Shown in pieces: positions 11,078-20,313 of a stretch of DNA of 64,000 nt (its first letter is position 1; each line of letters opens with the position of its first letter). The notes beneath the pieces are model-generated. The model made no database searches. It was not told the origin of the DNA and was given only the letters and a program-made list of their open reading frames with translations. A program made the translations under genes and the position numbers. The stretch covers positions 77,062,607-77,126,606 of the forward strand of contig CM077005.1 in assembly GCA_039090855.1 (NCBI GenBank). Direction: 5' to 3'. Origin of the DNA: Macrothele yani (lineage: Eukaryota > Arthropoda > Arachnida > Araneae > Macrothelidae).

Positions 11078-11512
11078 TTGAGCGTGGCGGGCTCATGGGA
11101 CAGGCAGAGTCTATTGACATGGCCAGCCTTGAGGGACATCCATAATGCCTTCAAGTTGGAACTGAAGAGCGGGTTCTCTGCTTTGGAGGGCCTGGCATCG
11201 GGGGAGGTGGACATCTCTGTAGTTGACAGAGAAGTGACCAAGGCTCTTGTGGAAACAGCAACAAAATTAGCTGGGTCTAAGAACAGGTTGCATGTGAACG
11301 GATTATCGGGAAAAACCAAAATGTTGATGCAAAGGGGAAGAGAGATGAGGACGGCTAGGGAGGATGTGACTTCCAGGGTGGAGTATATGGAGCTATGCGG
11401 GACAGTAAGAAAAAGTATCACCGAAGACTTAAGGAAATTCGGCTGTGAACTAGTGAGGAGGGCAATTGGGGAACAGCCAGAGCCTGGGGATGGCAGGGGG
11501 ACATCTCAGTGA
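11078..11512 (+). pseudogene. RTE inter-domain region
   Basis: A 144-aa open frame between the endonuclease and RT domains, corresponding to the linker of RTE proteins. No catalytic motif is expected. It is in a different frame from both neighbours, so at least two indels separate it from them. Confidence 0.6.
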
Positions 11513-11554
11513 TGGAGGAGGGCAGATTGTGGCACTGGGAAGGGGGATGGTTCT

Positions 11555-13165
11555 GTGGCAAGAGGTAGAGGCGAAATTTTGACGGGAGTGAAGGATTTCT
11601 ACTCCAAATTGTATGAAAGGGATGATATATGCACTCCAGACGTCATGAAAGATGCCAGTGCCGGAGTTCCTCCGGTCCTTCCGGCAGAAGTTGCACATGC
11701 AATCGGGAACATGAAGCGGGGAGGGGCTCCAGGAGGGGATGGAATTACTGTGGACATCATGCGGGAGGCAAGTGGAGAGGTCGAAACAGTACTCGCCCAA
11801 ATTTTCACTCGCTGCCTTAGTGAAGGGAAGGTTCCTGAGGATTGGAACAACGCTGCAGTGATCTTGCTACATGGGAAGGGTGACGTTGGGGATCTCGGGA
11901 ACTACAGACCTATCGGCCTCCTATCAGTGGTTTATAAAATCTTCACTAAAGTTCTTTCACACCGCTTGAGGGTAACACTGGACATGGCTCGGCCGGGAGG
12001 GCAGGCTGGATTCAGGAGTGGCTGCAGCACAATAGATCATATCCACGTGCTGAGAGAACTAATTGAAAGAGCGAGGGAGTATGGACTTCCATTGTGCATG
12101 GCTTTTTATCGATTATGAAAAAGCCTTTGATTCGGTGGGGCCATCAGCTGTTGCAAGGGCTCTGAGGGCCTGCGGTGTTGAGGATGCATGCATTGATATT
12201 ATTAATAACATCTATGAAAATGAAGGTGCAAAGATTGGGCTGTTTGAAAGTGCAACACACGTAGGGATTGGAGGGGAGTGGGACGGGGTGACACCGTGTC
12301 TCCGGGGCTCTTTGATGCCACATTGGAGGGTGTTTTTCAGTCGCTGAGCTGGGAGGACGGGGGGATAGGGATTGATGGAGATTGTCTGGCCCACCTTCGT
12401 TTTGCTGATGACGTGGTCATTTTTGCAACTACCCCGTCGGAGCTGCAGAGTGTGGTCCAGGAGCTTGCTGACAAGAGTGGAGAAGTGGGATTAAAAATGA
12501 ACTTTCAGAAGACAAAGGTGCTGTTTAATGCTTTTGCAGGAGGTGAAGATTTGTCGATTGATGGAGAGGGGCTGGAGATGGCAGACACGTACGTTTATCT
12601 TGGACGGCAGATGACGAGTGAAGGTCACATTGGTGTGGAAATTGATCGGCGTGCAAGACTTGCCTGGAGAGCTTTTGGGGGAGGCAGCATGGTTTTCAGG
12701 AGCAATATGCCATTATGTCTTAAAAGAAAAGTGTTTGATCAATGCATCCTTCCAGTGCTTACGTATGGTGCAGAGACGTGGACCTTAACTAAAAGAGACA
12801 TACAGGGGCTGCAGACGGCTCAGGGAGGCATGGAGAGGTGCATGCTTGGTGTGGCCAGGAGAGATGGGAAGAGGAACTCGTGGATCCGAAAAATGACAAG
12901 AGTGGAAGACATCATGATCAGAGTTAAATCCCTGAAATGGCAATGGGCTGGACATACTGCCAGAAGGACAGATCATCGATGGACAGCCGAAATTTTAGAT
13001 TGGATTCCAAGGGACGGGAAAAGACCCAGAGGAAGACCACATGGGAGATGGGTGGATGAAATTCGAAAGTATGCAGGGGTGACATGGAGGAGACTGGCAC
13101 AAGACAGACCGTTATGGAGGAAACTTGGGGAGACCTTCGTCCAGCAGTGGATTGATAATGGTTGA
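11555..13165 (+). pseudogene. RTE reverse transcriptase and C-terminus
   Basis: Three overlapping frames (11555-12118, 12063-12347, 12278-13165) cover the RT. Motifs in order: 'GGAPGGDGI' near 11727, 'NYRPIGLLSVVYKIFTK' near 11899, 'QAGFRSGCSTIDHI' near 12001, 'IDYEKAFDS' near 12109, 'GRGDTVSPGLF' near 12281 and the catalytic 'FADDVVIFA' near 12401. Downstream are 'LTYGAETWTLTKRDIQ' near 12760 and a basic C-terminal region ending at 13165. Residues are shifted towards G, R, D, A and V relative to the sister copy. Several stretches (for example 12718-12812) are identical to the sister copy, so the changes are clustered. Confidence 0.88.
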
Positions 13166-13190
13166 CAATGATGATGATGATGATGATATC

Positions 13191-13890
13191 CATAAAATTC
13201 TTATATGCCGACGTTTGGTGGTACGACAGTGAAAAAGAGCATTTATCATGCGATTAAATCTCCGTTGTTGTTTTTTGAAACCAAATTAATTTGCCAGTTA
13301 ACAGATTACCGAAACAGAGGCTCATTGATAAATTGTCAAAAATGATGTCGCCGAATTCTCGGTTACAATAAGCAGAGATATCAAGAAAAAAGTTTCTGCA
13401 TATACACTCCTAGTGGGGAAGATTATGTTCGCAAACTTTATCATAGTGAATGGCTGTAGTACAAAAATGATTATTCTATCGAATTTTTAAACGCGATGAT
13501 AAGGTTGCAAATAGACACACACCACCTCTGAATAAAACTGTAAATTATGAAAAATTAAAAAATACGTATATGCAAAATGTTTCCTAGTCTGCCTGTATCT
13601 TACGCAAAAATAATTTTTCAAATTGCATTTTGTAAGCACAGATATCAAAATAAAATGAAATATGCGTTTACGCTCCGAGCGAGAAACTTGTGCCTTATTT
13701 TGGGTAAGATATAAAAATAAATTATTTTCCTTAGTAGTATCTGATCCACAAAATTATTTGCGGTCGGGTTTTTAAATGCGGAGATGTGGATGCAAACGCA
13801 CTATTTGCAAAAAAAAAAAAAAAAAAAGAAAGAAAAGGAAAAAACGAACGAAGCACCCTGAGAAAGTCGTTCGATCCTGATGAAACTCCT
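13191..13890. other. No gene seen; poly-A tract
   Basis: AT-rich, with an A run at about 13811-13827 followed by an A/G-rich stretch. No coding potential or repeat assignment. Confidence 0.35.
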
Positions 13891-14061
13891 CATGCAAGTA
13901 CCTCAGGGTCGAATAAGCAAATGACTGAAAAATAACGACCAATGACTAAATAGTGGTCTGCCACAGCGCGTGGGAAGTGAGCATCGAGGAGGGTATATCA
14001 AGAGCAAAGCTCTCATGCAGGGATAATTGTGACAGTGGATTGTGGTTGCGTTAATCTCCAC

Positions 14062-14224
14062 TATAACGAAGTAAATTTCTCCGTCATTTTTGGTCTACGC
14101 CGGGATTCGAAACCGAGGCCGCTTATTCCGGAACAAGTCGCTCTACCAACTGAGCTACGCAGACGTTTATTCTGATTCCTATCTGCCTTTATGTCGTGTG
14201 CGTCCTGCTGGCAGGTACGTCACA
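14062..14224 (-). repeat. 3' LTR of TRIM copy 2
   Basis: 163 bp. tRNA-like body on the minus strand with a B-box change (plus-strand 'gggattcgaaaccg'). Preceded on the minus strand by the G-rich purine tract. The same length as the solo LTR at 50839-51001. Confidence 0.88.
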
Positions 14225-14465
14225 TCCCCCCCCCCGAAAGAGGGCCGAGGGGCATGGCCCACGGGTCAGCCGTGACCATGAATCGTTGCAGGCAGCCATC
14301 CACTGTAGAACGTGCACTTGAGAACTTCCAGTCAATCTGCTGTGTGGAATGCAACATCACACATTTTTATTTTTCGAAACGCTGGAGAAGGAATTCTCTG
14401 ATTTTTAACATCACACAAATGCGAGATTTTGAACGGTCGGGTCATCCGGATAGTTCGGGCGCCAT

Positions 14466-14628
14466 TATAACGAAGTAAATTTCTCCGTCATTTTTGGTCT
14501 ACGCCGGGATTCGAACCCGAGGCCGCTTATTCCGGAACAAGTCGCTCTACCAACTGAGCTACGCAGACATTTATTCTGATTCCTATCTGCCTTTATGTCG
14601 TGTGCGTCCTGCTGGCAGGTACGTCACA
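14466..14628 (-). repeat. 5' LTR of TRIM copy 2
   Basis: 163 bp. Carries an intact B box GGTTCGAATCC and A box TAGCTCAGTTGG on the minus strand, with the tRNA-like segment lying centrally between a 60-bp leader and a 35-bp tail. Confidence 0.88.
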
Positions 14629-14645
14629 CCACGGACTGTGAGTAT

Positions 14646-16121
14646 GCCTCGACGAGCAGCTGAGCGAGTTTGAGAGAGGACGTATAATTGCCCTGCGAAA
14701 GACCGGTTGGTGAAGTCGTCGCATCGCCAAGCATTTGAGTCGGAGCGATGCGACAATCGGACGATGTTGGCATCAATGAGTGGAGAAGAGCACAACCCAG
14801 TGGCACGTGGGGCAGTGGACGGCCGAGGGCGAAAACGGAACGCGAGGATCCAGAGATTGTGAGACTATCACGAACAAACCCGAATTCTTTGATCTCAATC
14901 ATCCGCGGTCATATTGCGTTGTCTACAGATACGGAAGTGACCATTGGACCATGGCCACCATGGCCAAACGACTTGCGGCACGGGGCTGAGAAAGGCCGGG
15001 TGGTGAAGAACTGCGCGGAGAAAGGAGGCCACTCTACATCCGAGGAGGCCACTCCGCCTCCAACCACTGACCAGTGTGAAAACGCAAGTTTGTCAGCGAC
15101 GGGCATCTAGCCTGCGTCCCCCTCACTCCGGGGTAAGTCGATCTCCCAATTGAGCTACGCGGACAGAATGTCTCGCTGCAGATTTGTCGTTTTGACACAC
15201 GTACTACCTCTGTAGTACGTCACATCATCTGCCTCTTAATTTTTTGTCTTTGAAGAGAAGTTGGAATTTTTCATTAATTCCAAACAATGTGTGGAACAAA
15301 CATCACACTTTTTTCGAAGACCAGAACGGCGAGTGGATCCGTTTTCCACAATTGGGTGCCAATGTGAAAACACAAGTTTGTACGTGTCCCCTCACTCCGC
15401 AGTAAGTCGTTCTCCCAACTGAGCTACGCGGAGAGAATGCCTCGATGCAGATTTATCGTCTTGACACATGTTTTCACCTCTGTAGTACGTCACACCAGCG
15501 AGAATCGCCGGCACTGGTTGTAGTGGTGTCGGGCCTGAATAGTGTGAGATAGTGATCATTGGCGTCAGTGATGAGTCACGGTTTGCACTTGGCGTCGATG
15601 ACCAGCACATACGTGTCTAGAGAGGAGCCAGCCAGAGCATGGATCCTGCCTTTACCGTGGAACGGCACATTGCTCGCAAACCGGGAGTAACTGTCTGGGG
15701 AGCCATTCACTACGGTAATCAGACGCCCTCGGTAGTCCTCCGTACTTCCCTCACGGCTCAACGGTAGTACATCGACGACATTCTACGAGTTATTGTGTTG
15801 TCATCCCTGCCGCAGAATCACCGAGCAATTTTTCAACAACAGGATAATGTGCGGCCACACATGGCACGGCTCTCCGAGACCTGCCTTCCCTAATATCAAC
15901 ACCCTTCCATAGCCAACCCAATTAGCCGACTTCTCACCGATCGAACATATTGGGACATGATAGGACGCCACATACGGCCATCCCGGAATGTCGGCGAAGT
16001 GACCCGCAATTTGGACTCTATCTGGCATGCTATACCTCAGGACAGTATCCATGAACACTAAGCATGTATGCCACACCCGATAACCGCTTGCATCAGAGCC
16101 AGAGGAGGCGCTACACCGTAC
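14646..16121 (+). pseudogene. Tc1-like transposase, interrupted and decayed
   Basis: The start region at 14646 reads MPRRAAER, then an HTH pair ('SEFERGRII'-like with frame breaks; 'SRRIAKHLSRSDATIGRC' near 14717). After the TRIM at 15075-15494 the frame resumes with 'SDESRFALGVDDQH' near 15568 (first Asp), 'GVTVWGAIHYG' near 15689, 'FQQDNVRPHMARL' near 15833 (second Asp), 'DFSPIEHIWDMIGRHIR' near 15933 (third acidic region) and a C-terminal 'IRARGGATPY' near 16093. Catalytic residues survive, but frameshifts, a stop and the TRIM insertion make it non-functional. Confidence 0.8.
15075..15494 (-). mobile_element. Miniature LTR retrotransposon (TRIM-like) copy 3
   Basis: 420 bp, flanked by CCAG (15071-15074 and 15495-15498). 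LTRs at 15075-15224 (150 bp) and 15363-15494 (132 bp). Minus strand: LTR starts TGTGACGTACTACAGAGG and ends TTTTCACA, so it has canonical TG..CA ends. One spacer base is followed by TGGCACCCAATTGTGGAA (15344-15361) as primer-binding-site candidate. The sequence before the 3' LTR is purine-rich (AAGAGGCAGATGA). The LTR keeps the tRNA 5' half with A box TAGCTCAGTTGG (mutated to TAGCTCAATTGG in the 15075-15224 LTR) but has no B box, and its 3' part differs from copies 1 and 2. This defines a second subfamily. It lies inside the transposase of the Tc1 at 13900-16200. Confidence 0.85.
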
Positions 16122-16197
16122 TGACTTGTTGTACTCGAGCAGCTGTTTTATCAGAATAAATGGTCCTACTGCTCTGGAATTTAAATTACTTCCTTTC

Positions 16198-16500
16198 GTA
16201 CAGACCTCAAAATTAAATCGAGTCACCCCCTTAACTTAAGAACCGTTTGCCGCATGTAAACAATTAAGGTACAGTTGAAAAGCTCTTGAAGGGAGCTATC
16301 ACGTGATGCGAAGGAACATGCTAATTAAGCTAATTGACATGATAATTATCTCCCTATCTCCAAATTTTTCCATATCATTAATAAACAATTTCCCATTATT
16401 TTATGCACATTCTATTTAGCATTGGGAAAAATTCCCTAAACCTTAAATATCTTCCAAATCAGATGATTGATAGCAAAGATATTTGCAAACAAAGTTAGAG
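16198..16500 (+). repeat. Dispersed repeat, also inverted at 24.9-25.25 kb
   Basis: The segment beginning 'gtacagacctcaaaattaaa' through 'aggaacatgctaattaa' near 16315 matches the reverse complement of about 25100-25247, including 'cccttaact..gaaccgtttgc.gcat.taaacaa'. Similarity weakens beyond 16350. No coding capacity; family unknown. Confidence 0.55.
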
Positions 16501-17265
16501 GGGGTACCCATATATCTACTTCTGGAAAACACACCGGGAATGCTTTCTTCCCTGCAAGAAGGGCGATAATATTAAAGTCTGCATCTTGCCCGAACCTCCG
16601 ATAAATTCAATACAGAGTACAGATGAGCAAAGGCCCTGACCGTGATTTTTACAATAACCTGGGCACCGCCCATCCATGGACGGGGTTAATTTACTCTTGC
16701 CGTTTCCTTTATAACAACTTCATTTATTCTTGCTAATGACTTGAATTTGTCTTAGAATAAAAAGTATGAATTTTTCTAACAATGGAAAACCCGAATCTGT
16801 GCAAGCTGAAATTTGTTTTTAATATTCTTGTTTCCGACCATTACGTTTTGTCGAGGCACTGAGTATTCGTGTATCACTGAAAGGTTGTTTCATAACAAAG
16901 AAACAAGTAGAACCACGAAATCCGATTTTTTCGTATTAAATCGTGTTCCAGAAGATCCGCAAAATGTAATAAAATTTAAGTACTGTGTAAACATAAAACA
17001 GATCTCGCCATGTAGGTTTGAAAACAAACCTGGTAAATAAACAAAATAGGAGGATCAGAATTGCTGAGTTTACCATTAAATAGATTAGTGATATATTCAT
17101 GATGATTATGGGAATAATTTGTATTTTATGGTAAAAGTTGCGGGATTATTCTCTTGGCCAGTCAACATATGCAATGTTTCTAGTGTACCTACGTTAATTG
17201 CTGTAGTTACATGACTTTGCTGTTGTCAATGATGTTTCCATGTGCCAGTTCCTGGCAAAACAACG
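16500..17265. other. No gene seen
   Basis: AT-rich, without recognised genes or repeats. One short open frame (16813-17040) has no recognisable motif. Confidence 0.35.
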
Positions 17266-17267
17266 GT

Positions 17268-18745
17268 TTTGGGCACGTCTTTTGTAAAAAAAGATCGTGT
17301 TTATGTTATCGGTTTGTCCGTCCGCCTATTGACTCCATATCTTTGAAACTATCAGTCCGATTTGAAAACTTTTTGCATTGGGAAGCCTGAAATGTGACAA
17401 TGATGATACTTACATATCTCTGCTTCTAATAGTCCGATTAAAAAAATTATTTCTGCATCGGAAAAAGCTCCTCATGGGAAATGCTTTGAATATGATAGCT
17501 AATTTTTTCGTAAAGAATGGAGTGCGTAAGATTTATTTCTGCTTCTGATGCATTTTCAGCAGAATCTGTGCTTCTGAAAACTCGACTGAAAATTTTTTCC
17601 GTGGACTGATACCGTTCACCTCAGAAAATATTTTGAAAATACCTCCTACTTAAAATAGCGCATAGGTTTTTCCGCCATGGGGCGAAGGGGTCTATTTTAT
17701 TTTTGTCGACATCTTTTCTTCTAAGAGTCCGATTTGAAAAATGCTTGCTTTGTTGGAGAGCGTTGCCACTGCGAAATCTTTCTCGTACAATTTCAATTCT
17801 TTTAAAGCCTAAGTTTGCCACTAGATGGCGTAAGTTCACATTATCGTTTACAGCAATATCTGCGGTACTAAAGTCCCGATATGAAAAATTCTTTTTAGGT
17901 CACATACTACTAACTATGAAAACTTTTCGTGTGTATTTTCTTCTAAAAATAATGTACAATTTCGTAGCTGGGAGGCGCCAATGTTTAATATGTTTTTCTT
18001 AATATCTGTGCTTCTAAATGTGTGATTCAAAAACTTATTTCAACACTGGATGCAATTTACTTTGTGGAACACTTTAGGTAAGTATTTGAGAAGTTTTATA
18101 CTTTACAGTTCTGTCGCTAGGTGGTGCTTGTGCACTTCTGTTTGCAGCTGTATCTTCGCTTCTAGAAACTCTATAGAAAAATTACTTTTTTTATTTTATG
18201 CCATTCACAACAATAGAGATGTGGAATATTATCCTCTTTAAATAATGCCCAGATTTACCGCTAGGGGAGTGTAAGGTCAATACTATTTTTTCGCTATCTG
18301 TGCCTGCGGGAGACGTATTTGAAAGTTTTTTCTTTCCTTTGCATAGCTTTCTCCATGAAGAATACTTTTCGCCTATTTTCAACTTTCCCTTTAAGCAAAA
18401 TTCTTCCTCTAGAAGGCGTAGAGTTATATCATATTTCCTTCTATAATTCTTCTTTTAACTGTTCGATTTGAAATTCTGTTTGTCTCCGATATCCTTCTGC
18501 TATGAGAAACGTTTTGTGTGCCATTTATTAATTTTCGTAACATATGTTTTATCGGCTGTTGGAAGTAATGTAGCTGTTTCTATTTCTTGATGTTTTATCT
18601 GTCCATTGTAAAAATCCATTTGACTTTTTCTAACTGGTTACACTGACTTTGAATGACTTTAAAAAATTGAATTCGCGTCAGAAAAGATTCAAAAGACATG
18701 CCCATTACAACCGAAAATTTGGTGTCATGATTCTTGTTTTTTCAA
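17268..18745 (+). repeat. Modular repeat with CTCF-like motifs, copy 1
   Basis: A complex repeat of about 1.5 kb, homologous end to end with 35215-37090. It starts with an imperfect palindrome 'cacgtcttttgtaaaaaaagatcgtg' and 'tttgtccgtccgcc', and ends 'ttcaaaagacatgcccattacaaccg'. The interior is a degenerate tandem of modules of about 147 bp. Each module has 'tatctctgcttctaa.a.tccgatttgaaaaatt' and then a GC-rich core such as 'gccactagatggcgtaa' (17817), 'tcgctaggtggtgc' (18114) and 'ccgctaggggagtg' (18257). No coding capacity. Confidence 0.8.
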
Positions 18746-20310
18746 ATATTTGAAAAGTACAAATTCAGAAAACCATGATGCAAATATGAAATATGTATAA
18801 AATTGTATGGTGCTTGTCATTGGTTTCGTATTACGAAAACCAGCTGAAAAGTCCATATTCGAGCCGGGCACAGATACACATGAACAAGGAGTACAAATAA
18901 TCCAAATTCGGTCAGGGGATGGTTCGACCTAATGAAATAAACCCGCAAATATAGATTATGCTTTACTCTGATATACCGAACCGTGGAAAGGTTCTTTGTC
19001 ACAGTGGTTAAAGTTACCAACTTTGATATATACACCTATTTATATATATACCATGGAATATACAAGGATTGGCGCTGCTGTTAACCTACTGAATGGATAG
19101 CAGATGAATGTCTATGTGCAACAAATGACACATGACGTGTCTGAATTCGAGTTTCACTAAACTAAAACCCACTATTTAAGTAAATTAGAGTAAATTAGGG
19201 CCCTGGTACAGTTAAAATGATGCGGATGTTTGGCCATGTCCTATTTCAAGAATTTCTTTTCAAGCCATCAGTGGCATTTCGGAATATACAGCACATCAAT
19301 GTGTTCTACTCGGAACACATTGGGAAAAGGTTGACGACTCATTCGGAACACATGAAGAATGTACTTGTAATTCTAGAAAATGCGTTCGCAGTGTGCTACG
19401 ACAATGTTCCATGTTTTTGCCACGAAGTGTTCTGAATGTGTGATGTAAATATAGTGTTTCCTATCATAAAACATTTTATGGAGGACAGAGCGTTGATACC
19501 ACATGCGGAACACATTAATATACATTCGGGAATACATGAAGAACGCAATGATCACGCTTTTTTGGGAAATGGCTTCCGCAAAAAACTACGAAAGTGTGTG
19601 ATCTATTCCAAAGGATTTGTTACTTGGCATTTTCCACCTCGAAAACTCACTTTGCTTTTATAGTTGTCGTGCTTAACATACGAATTAATGGGTAACAGCT
19701 ATGTCTTGTAATTTAAATTTGCACCTCTGACATTAATTCCACGTGTCAATGTAAAACAATATAATTTTATTTGTTTGAAGGTACGAACGTTTGTCCCATT
19801 TTGGCGTGAATAGCGTATGCGTGTAACACTTTGTTTTGTTGTCATAGTAACAAGGACTGAATTTTAACAGCTGCTGGTGTGACGCTATATTATCCACACG
19901 TCGTCAGAGATGTATTTATGCATTTTATCCACATGACGTCAGAGATGTATTACGTCACACGATCAACTCTTTTGAAACAGGAAAACGTTACGTCAAGAAT
20001 TTTGGTTCTACTTTATCGTTCATAAACGACATATACAAGTTTACATTTAGAATCCTATCATATGAAATTTAATTTTAAGAATTCCCTTGCGAACCTATTA
20101 TGTTTATTTTAGATTGTCAAACCAGTTTCTTTTCTCATTTAAGTCTAAAAATTGAGAGTTCCAATTAAGTAGGTAGCAGTGAGTTGTTATTATTTCATGC
20201 GTATTCTGAAGAAACAGGATTTGGGAACTTTCTTTTTCCATAAACCACGAAATTCTCAGAATATAACTAAATATTTTTTTCGTAGAGCATAACCGGGTAT
20301 TAATTTATTT
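18746..20310. other. No gene; dispersed repeat within
   Basis: The 19220-19660 part contains several near-copies of 'cggaacacat', a weak interspersed motif. 19837-20035 is a dispersed repeat shared with 31785-31985 (see separate entry). No coding region supported. Confidence 0.35.
19837..20035 (+). repeat. Dispersed 200-bp repeat, copy 1
   Basis: Shares with 31785-31985 the sequence path 'tgtgacgc.at.t.atcca', 'tcacacgatca...tttgaa', 'acaggaaaac..tacgtca.gaatttt'. This copy has an internal duplication of 'acgtcagagatgtatt' (near 19901 and 19935). Family unknown, no open frame. Confidence 0.6.
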
Positions 20311-20313
20311 ATA

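Larger units (their letters stand above)
10217..13190 (+). mobile_element. Long RTE-clade non-LTR retrotransposon copy
   Basis: About 3 kb with an APE-type endonuclease, reverse transcriptase and RTE C-terminal region in the expected order, ending in a (TGA/ATG)n tail at about 13164-13188, a 3' feature of RTE elements. It is strikingly G-rich compared with its surroundings and with the sister copy at 58.8 kb. The coding region is broken into six frames. The 5' end near 10217 is uncertain. See findings for the A-to-G pattern. Confidence 0.88.
14062..14628 (-). mobile_element. Miniature LTR retrotransposon (TRIM-like) copy 2
   Basis: 567 bp, flanked by the duplication CCAC (14058-14061 and 14629-14632). 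The LTRs are 163 bp each (14062-14224 and 14466-14628) and differ at only 2 positions by eye, so the insertion is fairly young. Minus strand: LTR begins TGTGACGTACCTGCC and ends TTCGTTATA; one spacer base; primer-binding-site candidate TGGCGCCCGAACTATCCG (14447-14464), identical to copy 1; about 240 bp internal; a G-run (plus-strand C-run 14226-14235) as purine tract before the 3' LTR. The LTR tRNA-like body has A box TAGCTCAGTTGG, and its acceptor-like ends pair (GTCTGCG with CGTAGAC). The internal region shares its first 60 or so bases with copy 1, then differs. No coding capacity. Confidence 0.88.
13900..16200 (+). mobile_element. Tc1-like transposon split by two TRIM insertions
   Basis: A Tc1 copy whose 5' untranslated part is interrupted at 14061 and whose coding region is interrupted at 15074 by two miniature LTR elements. 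Removing each insert with one copy of its 4-bp duplication (CCAC, CCAG) restores continuous Tc1-like sequence across the junction. The left end is not clearly defined (about 13900-13980). The right end lies near 16200, where a different dispersed repeat begins. Confidence 0.75.

Noticed and set aside
11011..11421. 136-codon minus-strand open frame opposite the RTE element
   Set aside because: A shadow of the sense RTE coding region.
10217..13190. High G content of the RTE copy as recent horizontal transfer
   Set aside because: The sister copy with the same 3' end is A-rich, and the differences are nearly all A-to-G on one strand, which compositional ancestry would not produce.
14062..14628. 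The tRNA-like segments as real tRNA genes
   Set aside because: They recur at fixed positions within LTRs, the anticodon stem does not fold canonically, and flanks are shared between copies.
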